The position numbers and the translations under genes are program-made. From Hansschlegelia plantiphila (GTDB lineage Bacteria > Pseudomonadota > Alphaproteobacteria > Rhizobiales > Methylopilaceae), in contig NZ_BSFI01000001.1 of assembly GCF_027922265.1 (NCBI RefSeq), positions 124,001 through 188,000 on the forward strand: a stretch of DNA of 64,000 nt, written 5' to 3'. This document shows, one piece after another, positions 17,871-27,196 of the stretch (the stretch's first letter is position 1; the number at the start of each line of letters is the position of its first letter). Under the pieces are notes generated by a model. The model searched no databases and was not told the origin of the DNA. It saw nothing but the letters and a program-made list of their open reading frames with translations.

Positions 17871-18782
17871 CTATGCGGAGACGGCGCGCGCAGGCGGCGG
17901 AGCGGCGCGGCCGTCCGCGGGCGCCGACATCGGCTTCATCATGCGCCGCTCGGCGATCGCCGCGTTGAATTCGGCGCCGAGGATGAACATCGCCGCGCTG
18001 ACGTTGAGGAAGACGATCGCCGTCATCGCGCCGGCGAGCCCGGCATAGGTCGAAGCGTAGTTCGCGAAATGGCCGAGATAGACCGAAAAGCCGGTCGCCC
18101 CGGCGAGCCACAGCACGACCGTCAGCAACACGCCGGGCAGCACCTCGAGAACCCGTCGGCGGCCGCCGGGCAGCCACAGATGCGCCGCGACCAGCGCCGA
18201 GCCCAGCACCACGACGGTGAAGAGATAGCGCAGCACGTCGCTCGCGAAGGCGAAGGCCTCGAGCCATGGCGCATGGGTGATCGCGAAGGTCCACAGGATC
18301 GGCCAGAGCACGATCAGCACAGCGACCACGACGAGACCGATCGCTCCCAGCGCCACGAACCAGATGCTCTGCAGCCGCGACAGCCAGGCCGGTTTCGAGG
18401 TCGGCGAATGGTAGGCCCGGCCGAGCGCGATCCTGAGCGACTCCACCGCCGAGGACGACACCCATAACGTCAGCACGACGCCGATGGTGAGCACCCCGCC
18501 GCGCGGCGTCGTCAGCACCTTGTCGACCTCGGTCGCGAGCGGGGCGGCGACGCCGGCCGGCCAGGTGTCGAAGATCAGGTGCACGATCTGGCTGGACAGC
18601 TCGCCCGCGCCGAGAAACGCCGCGAGCGCCGTCACGAAGATCAGGAAGGGGAAGATCGCGAGCAGGCCGTTCAGAGCGACGTGGGAGGAGATCGCCCAGC
18701 CGTCGTCGCGGTCGAATCGCTTGAGAGCGTCCCACGTGATGGGCGCGAACTTCCGGATCGCGTCGCGCGGTTTGGCGGTCAT
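17871..18782 (-). CDS. YihY/BrkB-family inner-membrane protein
   Basis: This is a 303-residue membrane protein with six or seven hydrophobic helices. The family pattern is clear: DDGWAISSHVALNGLLAIFPFLIF (first helix), SSSAVESLRIALGRAY, and the late SVYLGHFANYASTYAGLAGAMTAIVFLNVSAAMFILGAEF block. It was once called ribonuclease BN by mistake, and the present function is unknown (transport or envelope role). The start at 18782 gives MTAKPRDAIRKF; the frame runs on upstream over the antisense side of the EamA gene, which is not credible. The tail is rich in Ala/Pro. Confidence 0.85.
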   Translation of the reverse strand: MTAKPRDAIRKFAPITWDALKRFDRDDGWAISSHVALNGLLAIFPFLIFVTALAAFLGAGELSSQIVHLIFDTWPAGVAAPLATEVDKVLTTPRGGVLTIGVVLTLWVSSSAVESLRIALGRAYHSPTSKPAWLSRLQSIWFVALGAIGLVVVAVLIVLWPILWTFAITHAPWLEAFAFASDVLRYLFTVVVLGSALVAAHLWLPGGRRRVLEVLPGVLLTVVLWLAGATGFSVYLGHFANYASTYAGLAGAMTAIVFLNVSAAMFILGAEFNAAIAERRMMKPMSAPADGRAAPPPARAVSA

Positions 18783-18944
18783 GTGGCGAAAGCATAGCGC
18801 AAGCGCGGCGGCGGCAAAGAGCAGGCTGAAAATTGAGGCGGTTGCCTGCGATCCATTCCATCGTGTGATGCCGGCATAAGAAATTCGCGCTTGTCCCGAA
18901 GGCTTGTGGGCGGGACGAGGGGCCTCTCCTGGGAGTTTTTGTCC

Positions 18945-19892
18945 GTGTCCGGTCTCCTCATGCCCGCCGGCTTCGTCCTGCTGTGGTCCACGGGATGGAT
19001 CGTCGCCGGGATCGCGACGCCGCATGCCGGGCCGCTCACCTTCCTGTCGCTGCGCTACGCCTGCGCGATCGCGCTGCTCGCCCCGCTCGCGCTCGTCCTG
19101 CGCGTGCGCTGGCCGCAGGGGCGCGCCGCCTGGCTGTCCGCGCTCGGCAACGGCGTGCTGCTCCACGGCGTCTATCTCGGCGGGGTGTGGTGGGCGATCG
19201 AGCACGGCGTGCCGGCGGGCATCTCCGCGCTAATCGCCGCGCTCCAGCCGCTGTTCACCGCGGTCGCCGCCGGCCCGCTGGTGGGCGAACGGCTCGGGCC
19301 CCGCCGCGGGCTCGGCGTGCTGATGGGATTTGCAGGGGTCGCCGCCGTGGTCGCGCCGAAGCTGATGGCGGGCGGCGCAGGCGCATCGCTCGCGCCGATC
19401 GCGGTCAACGTCCTCGCCATGGCCGCGGTGACCGCGGCGACGCTGCACCAGAAGCGCTCGCTCGCGGGAAACGACCTCCGGGCGCTCGCGCTGATCCAGT
19501 ATCTCGGCGCTCTCGTCGTGACCGCCCCGATCGCGCTTGTTCTTGAAGGATGGCGGTTCGAATGGACGGGCTCGACCGCCTTCGCGCTCGCCTGGTCGGT
19601 GATCGCCCTCTCGATCGTCGCGATCTTCGCGATGCTGGCGATGATCGCGCGCGGCGAGGTGTCGCGCGTCTCAGCGCTGATGTTCCTCGTGCCGCCGGTC
19701 GCGGCCGTCCAGGCCTATCTCTTTTTCGGGGAACGGCTTTCCCTGATCCAGATCGCCGGAATGGCGCTTGCGGCGGCCGGCGTGCTGCTGGTCAACGCCC
19801 GGGTTCCGCCGCTTTCAGCCGAAGGGTGCATTGCGGCAAAGCTCCCGGACGATGAGGATGGTCCGGAGATTTTGCGCCGGCCGGTCCTTTAG
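18945..19892 (+). CDS. EamA/DMT-family transporter
   Basis: This is a 315-residue inner-membrane exporter of the drug/metabolite superfamily with ten helices in two EamA repeats (about residues 5-135 and 150-285). Recognisable blocks are TFLSLRYACAIALLAPLALVLR, SALIAALQPLFTAVAAGPLVGERLG and the matching second-repeat VSALMFLVPPVAAVQAYLFFGERLS. The GTG at 18945 with GGGAG nine bases upstream is preferred; a TTG at 18891 is the longest possible start. The substrate is unknown. A short acidic tail follows the last helix. It is divergent from the BrkB-type gene. Confidence 0.85.
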   Translation: MSGLLMPAGFVLLWSTGWIVAGIATPHAGPLTFLSLRYACAIALLAPLALVLRVRWPQGRAAWLSALGNGVLLHGVYLGGVWWAIEHGVPAGISALIAALQPLFTAVAAGPLVGERLGPRRGLGVLMGFAGVAAVVAPKLMAGGAGASLAPIAVNVLAMAAVTAATLHQKRSLAGNDLRALALIQYLGALVVTAPIALVLEGWRFEWTGSTAFALAWSVIALSIVAIFAMLAMIARGEVSRVSALMFLVPPVAAVQAYLFFGERLSLIQIAGMALAAAGVLLVNARVPPLSAEGCIAAKLPDDEDGPEILRRPVL

Positions 19893-19933
19893 GGTCAGCA
19901 GCCGGCTGCGCCAGATTCCGGAGCCGATCGCCC

Positions 19934-21613
19934 ATGACCGCCGCACAGCCCGCAGCCGCCGCCTCGCCATCGGAGACGCCGGCCGCCCGCCTCGAATCCG
20001 TATTGCCCGCGCTCGACGCGCTGCTGGCCGAGGCCACCGCCGCGGTGCGCGCCAAGGTCACGGTCGGCGGCAGGATCGATTCCGACGCACTTGAGCGCGA
20101 GCAGCGGGCGGGCCACGGGCTCGCCTGGCTCGCGACCTACCGCATGGCGCTGCGCGAGCTGCTGCACTGGAGCGAGCGCCTCGCGAGGGAAAGCCGCTAC
20201 GGCGCGATCGAGGAGGCGATCCTGCGCGTCGGCGCGGCGGAATACCTCGCGCAGGTGATCGGCGGCATCCCGATGAACCAGGGCGAAATCGTCCGCGCCG
20301 CCGATCTCGGGCTCGATCCCGGCCGCCCGGCGGAGCTGCTGGGCGAGGCCGCGCGCGAGCTGATCGCCGACGGCGGCTCGGCCGAGGCGCGAGCCGAGCT
20401 CGCCGCGCTGATCCGCGCCGCGGACGGCCGCGCCGGCTTCGGCGACAGCGGGCTCGACGAGACCCACGGCCAGTTCCGCGACGAGATGCGGCGCTTCGCG
20501 GAGGCCGAGGTGACGCCGTACGCCCACGCCTGGCACCTCGCCAACGCCTACATCCCGCTCGAGATCATCCAGAAGCTCTCCGATCTCGGCGTGTTCGGCC
20601 TGACCATTCCCGAGGAGTTCGGCGGCCTCGGGCTCGGCAAGGAGGCGATGTGCGTCGTTTCCGAGGAGCTCAGCCGCGCCTATATCGGCGTCGGCTCGCT
20701 CGGCACCCGCTCGGAGATCGCGGCCGAGCTGATCATGGGCGGCGGCACCGAGGAGCAGAAGGCGCACTTCCTGCCCAAGCTCGCGGACGGCTCGATCCTG
20801 CCGACGGCGGTGTTCACCGAGCCCAACACAGGCTCGGACCTCGCGAGCCTCAAGACCCGCGCCGTGCGCGACGGCGAGACCTACAAGGTCAACGGCGCCA
20901 AGACCTGGATCACGCATCCCGTGCGCGCCGACCTGATGACGCTGCTGGTGCGCACCGACCCGAACGAGCCCGGCCATCGCGGCCTTTCGATGCTGCTCGC
21001 CGAAAAGCCCCGCGGAACGGATGAAGATCCGTTCCCGGCCAAGGGCATGTCCGGCGGCGAGATCGAAGTGCTCGGGTATCGCGGCATGAAGGAGTACGAG
21101 ATCTCCTTCGACGGCTTCGAGGTTCCGGCCGCGAACCTGCTCGGCGGCGTCGAGGGCCAGGGCTTCAAGCAGCTCATGAAGACCTTCGAGAGCGCGCGCA
21201 TCCAGACGGCGGCGCGCGCCGTCGGCGTCGCGCAGTCCGCGCTCGACATCGGCCTGCGCTACGCCGAGGAGCGGGTGCAGTTCAAGAAGCCGCTCGCCGA
21301 CTTCCCCCGCGTCGCCGACAAGATCGCGATGATGGCGGTCGAGGTGCAGATCGCCCGCCAGATCACCTACTTTGCGGCCCGCGAGAAGGATCTCGACCGC
21401 CGCTGCGACCTCGAGGCCGGCATGGCGAAGCTGCTCGCCGCCCGCGTCGCCTGGGCGGCCGCCGACAACGCGCTGCAGATCCACGGCGGCAACGGCTTCG
21501 CGCTCGAATACCAGATCAGCCGCGTGCTGTGCGACAGCCGCATCCTCAACATCTTCGAGGGCGCGGCCGAGATCCAGGCGCAGGTGATCGCAAGGCGCCT
21601 GCTCGAGGCGTAA
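19934..21613 (+). CDS. mcd: (2S)-methylsuccinyl-CoA dehydrogenase
   Basis: This 559-residue flavoprotein of the acyl-CoA dehydrogenase family oxidises methylsuccinyl-CoA to mesaconyl-CoA. The N-terminal extension of about 170 residues before the usual dehydrogenase fold is the hallmark of Mcd rather than ordinary ~390-residue acyl-CoA dehydrogenases. The core shows TEPNTGSDLASLKTRA, NGAKTWITHP, QTAARAVGVAQSAL, LQIHGGNGFALEYQISR and the C-terminal IFEGAAEIQAQVIARRLLE. Electrons should pass to ETF, encoded 6 kb downstream. Together with ecm at 6.7-8.7 kb it supports an ethylmalonyl-CoA pathway. It forms a single-gene unit 41 bp after the EamA gene. Confidence 0.9.
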   Translation: MTAAQPAAAASPSETPAARLESVLPALDALLAEATAAVRAKVTVGGRIDSDALEREQRAGHGLAWLATYRMALRELLHWSERLARESRYGAIEEAILRVGAAEYLAQVIGGIPMNQGEIVRAADLGLDPGRPAELLGEAARELIADGGSAEARAELAALIRAADGRAGFGDSGLDETHGQFRDEMRRFAEAEVTPYAHAWHLANAYIPLEIIQKLSDLGVFGLTIPEEFGGLGLGKEAMCVVSEELSRAYIGVGSLGTRSEIAAELIMGGGTEEQKAHFLPKLADGSILPTAVFTEPNTGSDLASLKTRAVRDGETYKVNGAKTWITHPVRADLMTLLVRTDPNEPGHRGLSMLLAEKPRGTDEDPFPAKGMSGGEIEVLGYRGMKEYEISFDGFEVPAANLLGGVEGQGFKQLMKTFESARIQTAARAVGVAQSALDIGLRYAEERVQFKKPLADFPRVADKIAMMAVEVQIARQITYFAAREKDLDRRCDLEAGMAKLLAARVAWAAADNALQIHGGNGFALEYQISRVLCDSRILNIFEGAAEIQAQVIARRLLEA

Positions 21614-21640
21614 GCCCTTCGGGAGACCGCACGGCGGGCG

Positions 21641-22327
21641 TCATTTTCCGAGCCTGACGATCGGCCAGCCCATGCGGCGGCAGACGATCACCTCGTGCGC
21701 GAGCGCTATCGCGCGCTTCGCGGAACGGGCGGCCTTTCCGGGCTCGTTCCGCAGCAGCGCCTTGCGAAAGCTCCGGTTCGAGCGCCTGAAGTCGGCGACC
21801 ACGGGCCCGTAGAAGGCGAGCGCCCAGTCGAGCGCCACGAGCGTTCCGTCGGGCCGCACCATGACGTTGTCGACGTTGAGGTCGCCGTGGCAGAGGCCCT
21901 CGTCGGCCATGACGCGCCGGCCATAGACCGCGCCGCGGAAATAGGTCTCGCGCCGCCAGTTGCGCTCGACCGCCGCGGGATCGGCGAGAGCGCTCCGCGC
22001 GATGCGGACATTGGCGTCGGCCAGCGCCACCGCGACGCCGGCCGCGTCGCTCAAGGAACGGCGCAGCTTCACGCCGAGCGTCTCGCCGGGCACATGCTCG
22101 CCGACGATGCAGGGCCTTCCTTCGAACGACGCCAGTTCGTCAGCCCGCCAGGACGGCGCGCCGGCCGCAAGCGCCGCCTGCGTGACCCGGAACTCGCGCT
22201 CCGCGAAGGCCGGCCTGAGGCGCGCCGGATAGGCCTTGAGCGCGCGGCCGTCGGAGAGCGCGTAGATCGTGGAGATCCGTCCGCGCCCGATCACGCCGAC
22301 GAGGTCGCTGGTCTCGATGCGTCTCAT
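21641..22327 (-). CDS. Aminoglycoside phosphotransferase-like small kinase
   Basis: This is a 228-residue kinase-fold protein. The catalytic loop is CHGDLNVDN (His147, Asp149, Asn154) and the Mg-binding ALDWA segment has Asp167. The N-lobe carries a short glycine loop GVIGRGRIST and a Lys in ALKAYPA. It is smaller than typical APH enzymes and resembles bacterial Ser/Thr-kinase-like phosphotransferases that act on small molecules, though the substrate is unknown. No antibiotic-resistance role is implied. It converges with mcd and is divergent from the SbmA/BacA gene. Confidence 0.78.
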   Translation of the reverse strand: MRRIETSDLVGVIGRGRISTIYALSDGRALKAYPARLRPAFAEREFRVTQAALAAGAPSWRADELASFEGRPCIVGEHVPGETLGVKLRRSLSDAAGVAVALADANVRIARSALADPAAVERNWRRETYFRGAVYGRRVMADEGLCHGDLNVDNVMVRPDGTLVALDWALAFYGPVVADFRRSNRSFRKALLRNEPGKAARSAKRAIALAHEVIVCRRMGWPIVRLGK

Positions 22328-22468
22328 TCCGGCTCCCGAAACGTTCCGTGAAGAGCCCGGAAAGGAGCGCGGCGCAAGGCCGCCCCGCCGTGAACGGCGG
22401 TCGACTTGCGGCCGCAGGCGACGGAGGCTAACGCTCGGCGCGCCTTCCGCACGGAGCCGGCTCGTCCC

Positions 22469-23731
22469 ATGTTCGTATCGTTCTTCCCCAATCCCCGCCT
22501 GTTCTTCATCTCCGTCGTCGTCTGGACCGCGATCGTCACCGCGATCTGGTTCGCCGGCGGGTCGGAGATCGGCGCGGCTCTGGGCTTAAGCTATCCCGCC
22601 CCCGACGCGGCCCCGGTGATCGGCCCGGCGGTGTTCGTCACCGGCCCGTTCCTCTGGTTCTACGTCTACTACGCCGTCGCGGTCGGGCTGTTCGCCGGCG
22701 CCTGGATGACGCTGTCTCCGCATCCCTGGTCGGCCTGGTCGATCCTCGGCTCCGCCTTCATCCTGTTCACGACCTATTTCCAGGTCCAGGTCTCGGTCGC
22801 GATCAACGCCTGGTACGGGCCGTTCTACGACCTCGTGCAGGCCGCGCTCGCCAAGAGCCGCCCGGTGTCGCTCGGAGAGTTCTACGGCGAGATCATCAAC
22901 TTCACCGGCATCGCGATGGTCGCCGTGCTCGTCGGCGTGCTCACCCGCTTCTTCGTCAGCCACTACATCTTCCGCTGGCGGACCGCGATGAACGACTTCT
23001 ACATGGCCCACTGGCCGACCCTGCGGCACATCGAAGGCGCCTCGCAGCGCGTGCAGGAGGACACGATGCGGTTCTCCACCATCGTGGAGGGGCTCGGCGT
23101 CAGCTTCATCGACTCGATCATGACGCTGATCGCGTTCCTGCCCGTGCTGCTCAAGCTTTCGGGCGCCGTGACCGACGTGCCGATCCTCGGCGCGATCCCG
23201 CATCCCCTCGTCGTCATCGCGATCCTGTGGTCGCTGATCGGCACCGGCTTCCTCGCGCTCGTCGGCGTCAAGCTGCCCGGCCTGCAGTTCCGGAACCAGC
23301 GGGTCGAGGCGGCCTACCGCAAGGAGCTGGTCTACGGCGAGGACGACGCCACGCGCGCCCAGCCGCAGACCGTGCGCGAGCTGTTCTCCTGGGTGCGGCA
23401 CAACTATTTCCGGCTGTACTTCCACTACGCCTACTTCAACGTCGCCCGCATCTCATACCTGCAGGTCGACAACATCTTCCCCTACATCGTGCTCGCCCCG
23501 ACCATCGTGCTCGGCAAGATCACGCTCGGCGTGATGAACCAGATCCTGAACGCCTTCGAGCAGGTGCGCTCGTCGTTCCAGTACCTCGTCAACTCCTGGA
23601 CGACGATCGTCGAGCTGCTCTCGGTCTACAAGCGCCTGCGCGCCTTCGAAGCCGTGATCTACGGGGAGCCGCTGCCGACGATCGACAAGGAGACGCCGGA
23701 AGCCGAGATCGCGCCGCCCGCGGGCGCGTGA
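22469..23731 (+). CDS. sbmA: SbmA/BacA-type peptide transporter
   Basis: This is a 420-residue inner-membrane protein with about seven helices, close to E. coli SbmA (406) and rhizobial BacA. It begins [13 protein letters not shown] and shows conserved blocks [60 protein letters not shown] and the C-terminal [20 protein letters not shown]. These proton-coupled importers take up proline-rich peptides and other compounds, and BacA is needed by rhizobia inside plant cells. The ATG at 22469 matches the family N-terminus; the frame extends 21 codons upstream. It is monocistronic. Confidence 0.93.
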   Translation: MFVSFFPNPRLFFISVVVWTAIVTAIWFAGGSEIGAALGLSYPAPDAAPVIGPAVFVTGPFLWFYVYYAVAVGLFAGAWMTLSPHPWSAWSILGSAFILFTTYFQVQVSVAINAWYGPFYDLVQAALAKSRPVSLGEFYGEIINFTGIAMVAVLVGVLTRFFVSHYIFRWRTAMNDFYMAHWPTLRHIEGASQRVQEDTMRFSTIVEGLGVSFIDSIMTLIAFLPVLLKLSGAVTDVPILGAIPHPLVVIAILWSLIGTGFLALVGVKLPGLQFRNQRVEAAYRKELVYGEDDATRAQPQTVRELFSWVRHNYFRLYFHYAYFNVARISYLQVDNIFPYIVLAPTIVLGKITLGVMNQILNAFEQVRSSFQYLVNSWTTIVELLSVYKRLRAFEAVIYGEPLPTIDKETPEAEIAPPAGA

Positions 23732-23825
23732 GCGAACGGCGCCAGACCGCCGCGCGCGTCGTCTTCCGGTCGAGCGGGAGGACGACGCGGTGGCTTTGCG
23801 ACCTCCCCGGCTCTACATCAGCGCC

Positions 23826-24332
23826 ATGACCACGCTCGCCGGCCGCCAGCCCTGGCTCTCGCTTCGCTCGCTTCTCGTCCTGCTGTGCGCGCTGGCGGTG
23901 TGCTTCGGGGCGGCGCAGCTCGGCGCGGCGGCGACCTATCCCAACCTCGCGCCCTGGTACGAGGGCCTCGCGAAGCCTCCGTTCAACCCGCCGAACGCGG
24001 CCTTCCCCATCGCCTGGTCGATCCTGTTCGCGCTGATGGCGGTCTCGCTCTGGCGGGTCGTGATCCTGGGCGAGGGAACGGCGCGACGTCGGGCGCTGAT
24101 CGCCTTCGCGGTTCAGCTCGCCTTCAACATCGGCTGGTCGTTCGCCTTCTTCGCCGCACGAAGCCCGCTGCTCGGTCTGATCGAAATCGGCCCTTTCCTC
24201 GCGGCCATCGCGTGGACCATTGGGCGGTTTCGTCCAATAGACGGGATCGCCGCCGCCTTGCTCTACCCGTATCTTGCCTGGGTGACCTTCGCGGCTCTGC
24301 TCAACGCGTCGATCCTCGTTCTCAACGGCTGA
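23826..24332 (+). CDS. tspO: TspO/MBR family tryptophan-rich sensory protein
   Basis: This is a 168-residue five-helix membrane protein. Family landmarks are W-Y-x-G-L-x-K-P-x-F-N-P-P (APWYEGLAKPPFNPPN, about residues 43-58), PIAWSILFALMAVSLWRV, FNIGWSFAFFA and the final YLAWVTFAALLNASIL helix. Bacterial TspO proteins bind porphyrins and cholesterol-like ligands and modulate tetrapyrrole or stress responses; the role here is not fixed. The ATG at 23826 was chosen over a GTG at 23790. It could be cotranscribed with the two small genes that follow within 45 bp. Confidence 0.9.
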   Translation: MTTLAGRQPWLSLRSLLVLLCALAVCFGAAQLGAAATYPNLAPWYEGLAKPPFNPPNAAFPIAWSILFALMAVSLWRVVILGEGTARRRALIAFAVQLAFNIGWSFAFFAARSPLLGLIEIGPFLAAIAWTIGRFRPIDGIAAALLYPYLAWVTFAALLNASILVLNG

Positions 24333-24375
24333 CCTGCCCGCCGGGCCGGCCCTTTCGTGGAAATCCCCTTAGACG

Positions 24376-24570
24376 ATGGCTGCCTTCCTTTCGAACTTCG
24401 CCGTCCCGCTCGCGGTCGGCGCCGTCGCCGTGGTCCTGCTGCTCGGGCTGTTCAACATGCTGCGCGGCGGCGACTCCAACACGTCGCAGAAGCTGATGCG
24501 CTGGCGCGTGATCCTGCAGTTCGCGGCGATCGTGGTGATCATGATCACCGTCTGGGCGATGGGCCGATAA
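24376..24570 (+). CDS. HIG1-type twin-transmembrane small protein
   Basis: The product is 64 residues with two membrane helices (about 8-26 and 45-62) joined by a polar loop LRGGDSNTSQKLMRWRV, the Q-x-x-M-R-x-R-V pattern of the bacterial HIG1 domain (PF04588). Such proteins are thought to associate with respiratory complexes, but the bacterial role is little studied. It ends one base before the adenosyltransferase start, so the two are translationally linked. This gene neighbourhood is common in Alphaproteobacteria. Confidence 0.85.
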   Translation: MAAFLSNFAVPLAVGAVAVVLLLGLFNMLRGGDSNTSQKLMRWRVILQFAAIVVIMITVWAMGR

Positions 24571-24571
24571 C

Positions 24572-25141
24572 ATGGTCAAGCTCAACAAGATCTACACGCG
24601 CACCGGCGACGACGGCACCACGGGGCTCGCCGTCGGGCCGCGCCGGCCGAAGCACGACCTGCGGATCGAGAGCTTCGGCACGGTCGACGAGACCAACGCC
24701 GCGGTCGGGCTCGCCCGCCTTCATGCAGGCGCGGACCCCGCGCTCGACGAGATCCTGGCGCGCATCCAGAACGAGCTGTTCGACCTCGGCGCGGATCTCG
24801 CGACGCTCGATGACGGAACCGACCTCGGCTACGAGCCCCTCCGGATCGTCGAGGCGCAGGTCGATCGCCTCGAGCGCGACATCGACGCGCTGAACGCGCG
24901 GCTCGAGCCGCTGCGGTCCTTCGTGCTGCCGGCCGGAACCCCGCTCGCCGCGCATCTGCACATGGCCCGCACCATCGCCCGCCGCGCGGAGCGGCTGGCG
25001 ACCGCGCTGGCGGAACGCGAGACGGTGTCGCCGGCGGCCCGTCGCTACCTCAACCGGCTGTCGGACTTCCTGTTCGTCGCCGCCCGGGTGGCCAATCTGG
25101 AACAGGGCGACGTGCTCTGGGCGCCCGGAAAGACACGCTGA
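24572..25141 (+). CDS. Cob(I)alamin adenosyltransferase, PduO type
   Basis: This 189-residue cytosolic enzyme adds the 5'-deoxyadenosyl group from ATP to cob(I)alamin, making the cofactor used by mutases such as Ecm. The ATP-binding N-terminus YTRTGDDGTTGLAVGPR is intact, followed by RIESFGTVDETNAAVGLAR, the helical core QNELFDLGADLAT, and C-terminal CRxAER-like ARTIARRAERLA and RYLNRLSDFLFVAAR. The start sits one base after the preceding stop. Linkage in this window to B12-dependent Ecm is functional, not operonic. Confidence 0.93.
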   Translation: MVKLNKIYTRTGDDGTTGLAVGPRRPKHDLRIESFGTVDETNAAVGLARLHAGADPALDEILARIQNELFDLGADLATLDDGTDLGYEPLRIVEAQVDRLERDIDALNARLEPLRSFVLPAGTPLAAHLHMARTIARRAERLATALAERETVSPAARRYLNRLSDFLFVAARVANLEQGDVLWAPGKTR

Positions 25142-25250
25142 CGCCACGATCGTGCAGCGCGGCGCAAGCCGCTCTTGGATGCGACGGCCAGTGTCTCCAT
25201 AGTCTCGGGATGAAGCGGGCGATGACGCCCCGGAGACGGAAACCGAGCCG

Positions 25251-25988
25251 ATGTTCGTCCCTCTTCTGGACGACGCCCCGCTCCGCCGCATCGGGCGGCC
25301 GTGGGTGACATACGGCTTCATGGCCGCCTGCACGCTCGTCTACGCCGTTTTCCAATCCGGCTGGCTCATCCCGGCGCATCCGGGCGCGGTGGTGTCGTTC
25401 GGGCTGATCCCGAGCGTCCTGTTCTCCGAGGCCGTGCTGCCCGACGGCTACGCGATCATCCCGCCCTGGGCGACGCTCGTCACCTCGCTGTTCCTGCATG
25501 GCGGGCTGCTGCACCTCGTCGGCAACCTGCTGTTCCTTCGCGCCTTCGGGGACAATGTCGAGGAGGATCTCGGCCACCTGCGCTACGCGCTGTTCCTGCT
25601 GCTCTGCGGCGTCGGCGCGGGGCTGGCGCATTCCTGGGGCGCGGCGAACTCCGACGCCCCGCTGGTCGGCGCCTCCGGCTGCGTCGCGGGCGTCGTGGCC
25701 GCCTATGTCATGCTGCACCCGCAGCTCAAGGTCTGGGTTCTGGTGTTCTACGTCCTGTCGCTTCGGCTGCGGGCGTTCTGGATCATCGGCGCTTGGGTCG
25801 TGTTCCAGGCCGGCAATGCGCTGCTCTCGGGCCAGGAGCAGATCGCATGGTGGGCGCATGTCGGAGGGTTCCTGACCGGCGCGGTGCTCGTCGTGGCGCT
25901 GAAGCGGCCCGAGGTGCGGCTGTTCGACCACGAGCTGCGGGCCCGCATACGGCGCCGCGCCGAAGACCCGATCGGCGACTCAGCCTGA
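25251..25988 (+). CDS. Rhomboid-family intramembrane serine protease
   Basis: This is a 245-residue membrane protease of six helices plus a basic tail. The catalytic serine lies in GASG (Ser142) and the partner His203 in WWAHVGGF; the oxyanion Asn92 is in HLVGNLLFL, with HGGLLH just before. All key residues are present, so it should be active, cleaving single-pass membrane proteins near the bilayer surface. The substrate is unknown. The 110-bp gap from the adenosyltransferase allows its own promoter. Confidence 0.9.
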   Translation: MFVPLLDDAPLRRIGRPWVTYGFMAACTLVYAVFQSGWLIPAHPGAVVSFGLIPSVLFSEAVLPDGYAIIPPWATLVTSLFLHGGLLHLVGNLLFLRAFGDNVEEDLGHLRYALFLLLCGVGAGLAHSWGAANSDAPLVGASGCVAGVVAAYVMLHPQLKVWVLVFYVLSLRLRAFWIIGAWVVFQAGNALLSGQEQIAWWAHVGGFLTGAVLVVALKRPEVRLFDHELRARIRRRAEDPIGDSA

Positions 25989-26203
25989 TCCACCCGCCGG
26001 CGCCAGCATCGCCGGCGCGCCTCATGCATCTCCAAGCAGCTCGCCATCGTTTCCGCGCACGCCTCAGCCTCGCCGCAGCCCATCGCCGCGTCGTCCCCCG
26101 AGACACACGAAGAAACAAAACGTCACCCAGTCGTCGCAGAAAGAGATCTACTCAAGCGATTATTTGTGTAATCCATAGGCGACTGGGGGACTCCACGAGA
26201 GCT

Positions 26204-26953
26204 ATGATCATCTCGTACAGGCACGGCTTCACCTTTCTGCACTGTCCGAAGACCGCCGGCAGTTCGGTGAACATGTACCTCGCGCCGCATCTCGGCCCGC
26301 TCGACATCATGCTCGGGGCCCGGCAGGAGCGGCGCAGGCACGGCGTCCGTCCGAACATGCGCGCCCGGCTGGACGCCCTGCGCGCCGGTCGCGCTTCGGG
26401 GCTCGCCGCGGTTCTCGGCGCGCATGGCGACGCATCGGACCGCGTCCTGAGGCTCCAGGAGAAGCGCTACCTGCGCCATTTCGGGCCGACGATCGACCAT
26501 CCGAACGCGAGTCAGATCCGGGCGTTCGACGAGCGCGCCTGGGACCGCCACTTCAAGTTCAGCTTCGTGCGCAACCCCTACGCACGACTGGTCTCGATGT
26601 ACTTCTATCTGACCCGCAAGACGCCGGAGACGCGCGAGCCCTTCCCCTTGTTCCTGCAGCGGCTGATCGCGGGCGAGGGCGCGCTCGCCCGGTGGCGGCA
26701 TCTCATCGACCAGTGGCCGATCTACGCCATCGAGGACCGGCTCGCAGTCGATTTCGTCGGGCGCTACGAACGCCTGAGCGAGGACTTCCGGGTGATCTGC
26801 GGCGAGCTCGGGATCCCGCAGGGCGACCTGCCGCACGCCAACGCCGGCTTGCGCTACGATTTCCGCGACCTCTACGATTCCGACTCCCGCGCGCGGGTCG
26901 GGCAGGTCTGCGGGCGAGAGATCGAGCACTTCGAATACTGCTTCCACAGCTAG
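26204..26953 (+). CDS. Sulfotransferase family 2-like protein
   Basis: This is a 249-residue protein with the two PAPS-binding motifs of Golgi-type carbohydrate sulfotransferases: the 5'-phosphosulfate loop CPKTAGSS (14-21) with catalytic Lys16, and the 3'-phosphate motif FVRNPYARLVSMYF (121-134). It probably transfers sulfate to a surface glycan or lipid. No signal peptide or membrane anchor was seen, so it acts in the cytosol. It has no glycosyltransferase neighbours. The 215-bp upstream gap is visibly richer in A/T than its surroundings (about 26100-26180), a possible trace of transfer. Confidence 0.8.
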   Translation: MIISYRHGFTFLHCPKTAGSSVNMYLAPHLGPLDIMLGARQERRRHGVRPNMRARLDALRAGRASGLAAVLGAHGDASDRVLRLQEKRYLRHFGPTIDHPNASQIRAFDERAWDRHFKFSFVRNPYARLVSMYFYLTRKTPETREPFPLFLQRLIAGEGALARWRHLIDQWPIYAIEDRLAVDFVGRYERLSEDFRVICGELGIPQGDLPHANAGLRYDFRDLYDSDSRARVGQVCGREIEHFEYCFHS

Positions 26954-27196
26954 CGCCCCGGCCGCCTCCCCGCGCCGGCGGGTTCGGCGACGACCGCTCC
27001 GACCCGCCGCCCGGCATAGACCTTTTGTCTGCGCGGCTCGTGGCTTGCGAGCGTTGACTTGCCGCGCGCGGGGCCCCTAGTGTCCGCCGCGCTCGCCGCC
27101 TGCGCCCGCAGGCGCTTCGACGCCGCCTTCGCGCGACGCGGGTCTCTCTGCCCGCGTCCTTGTTCGCGATCAGCCCTTACGAGGTGGGAAGACCCG

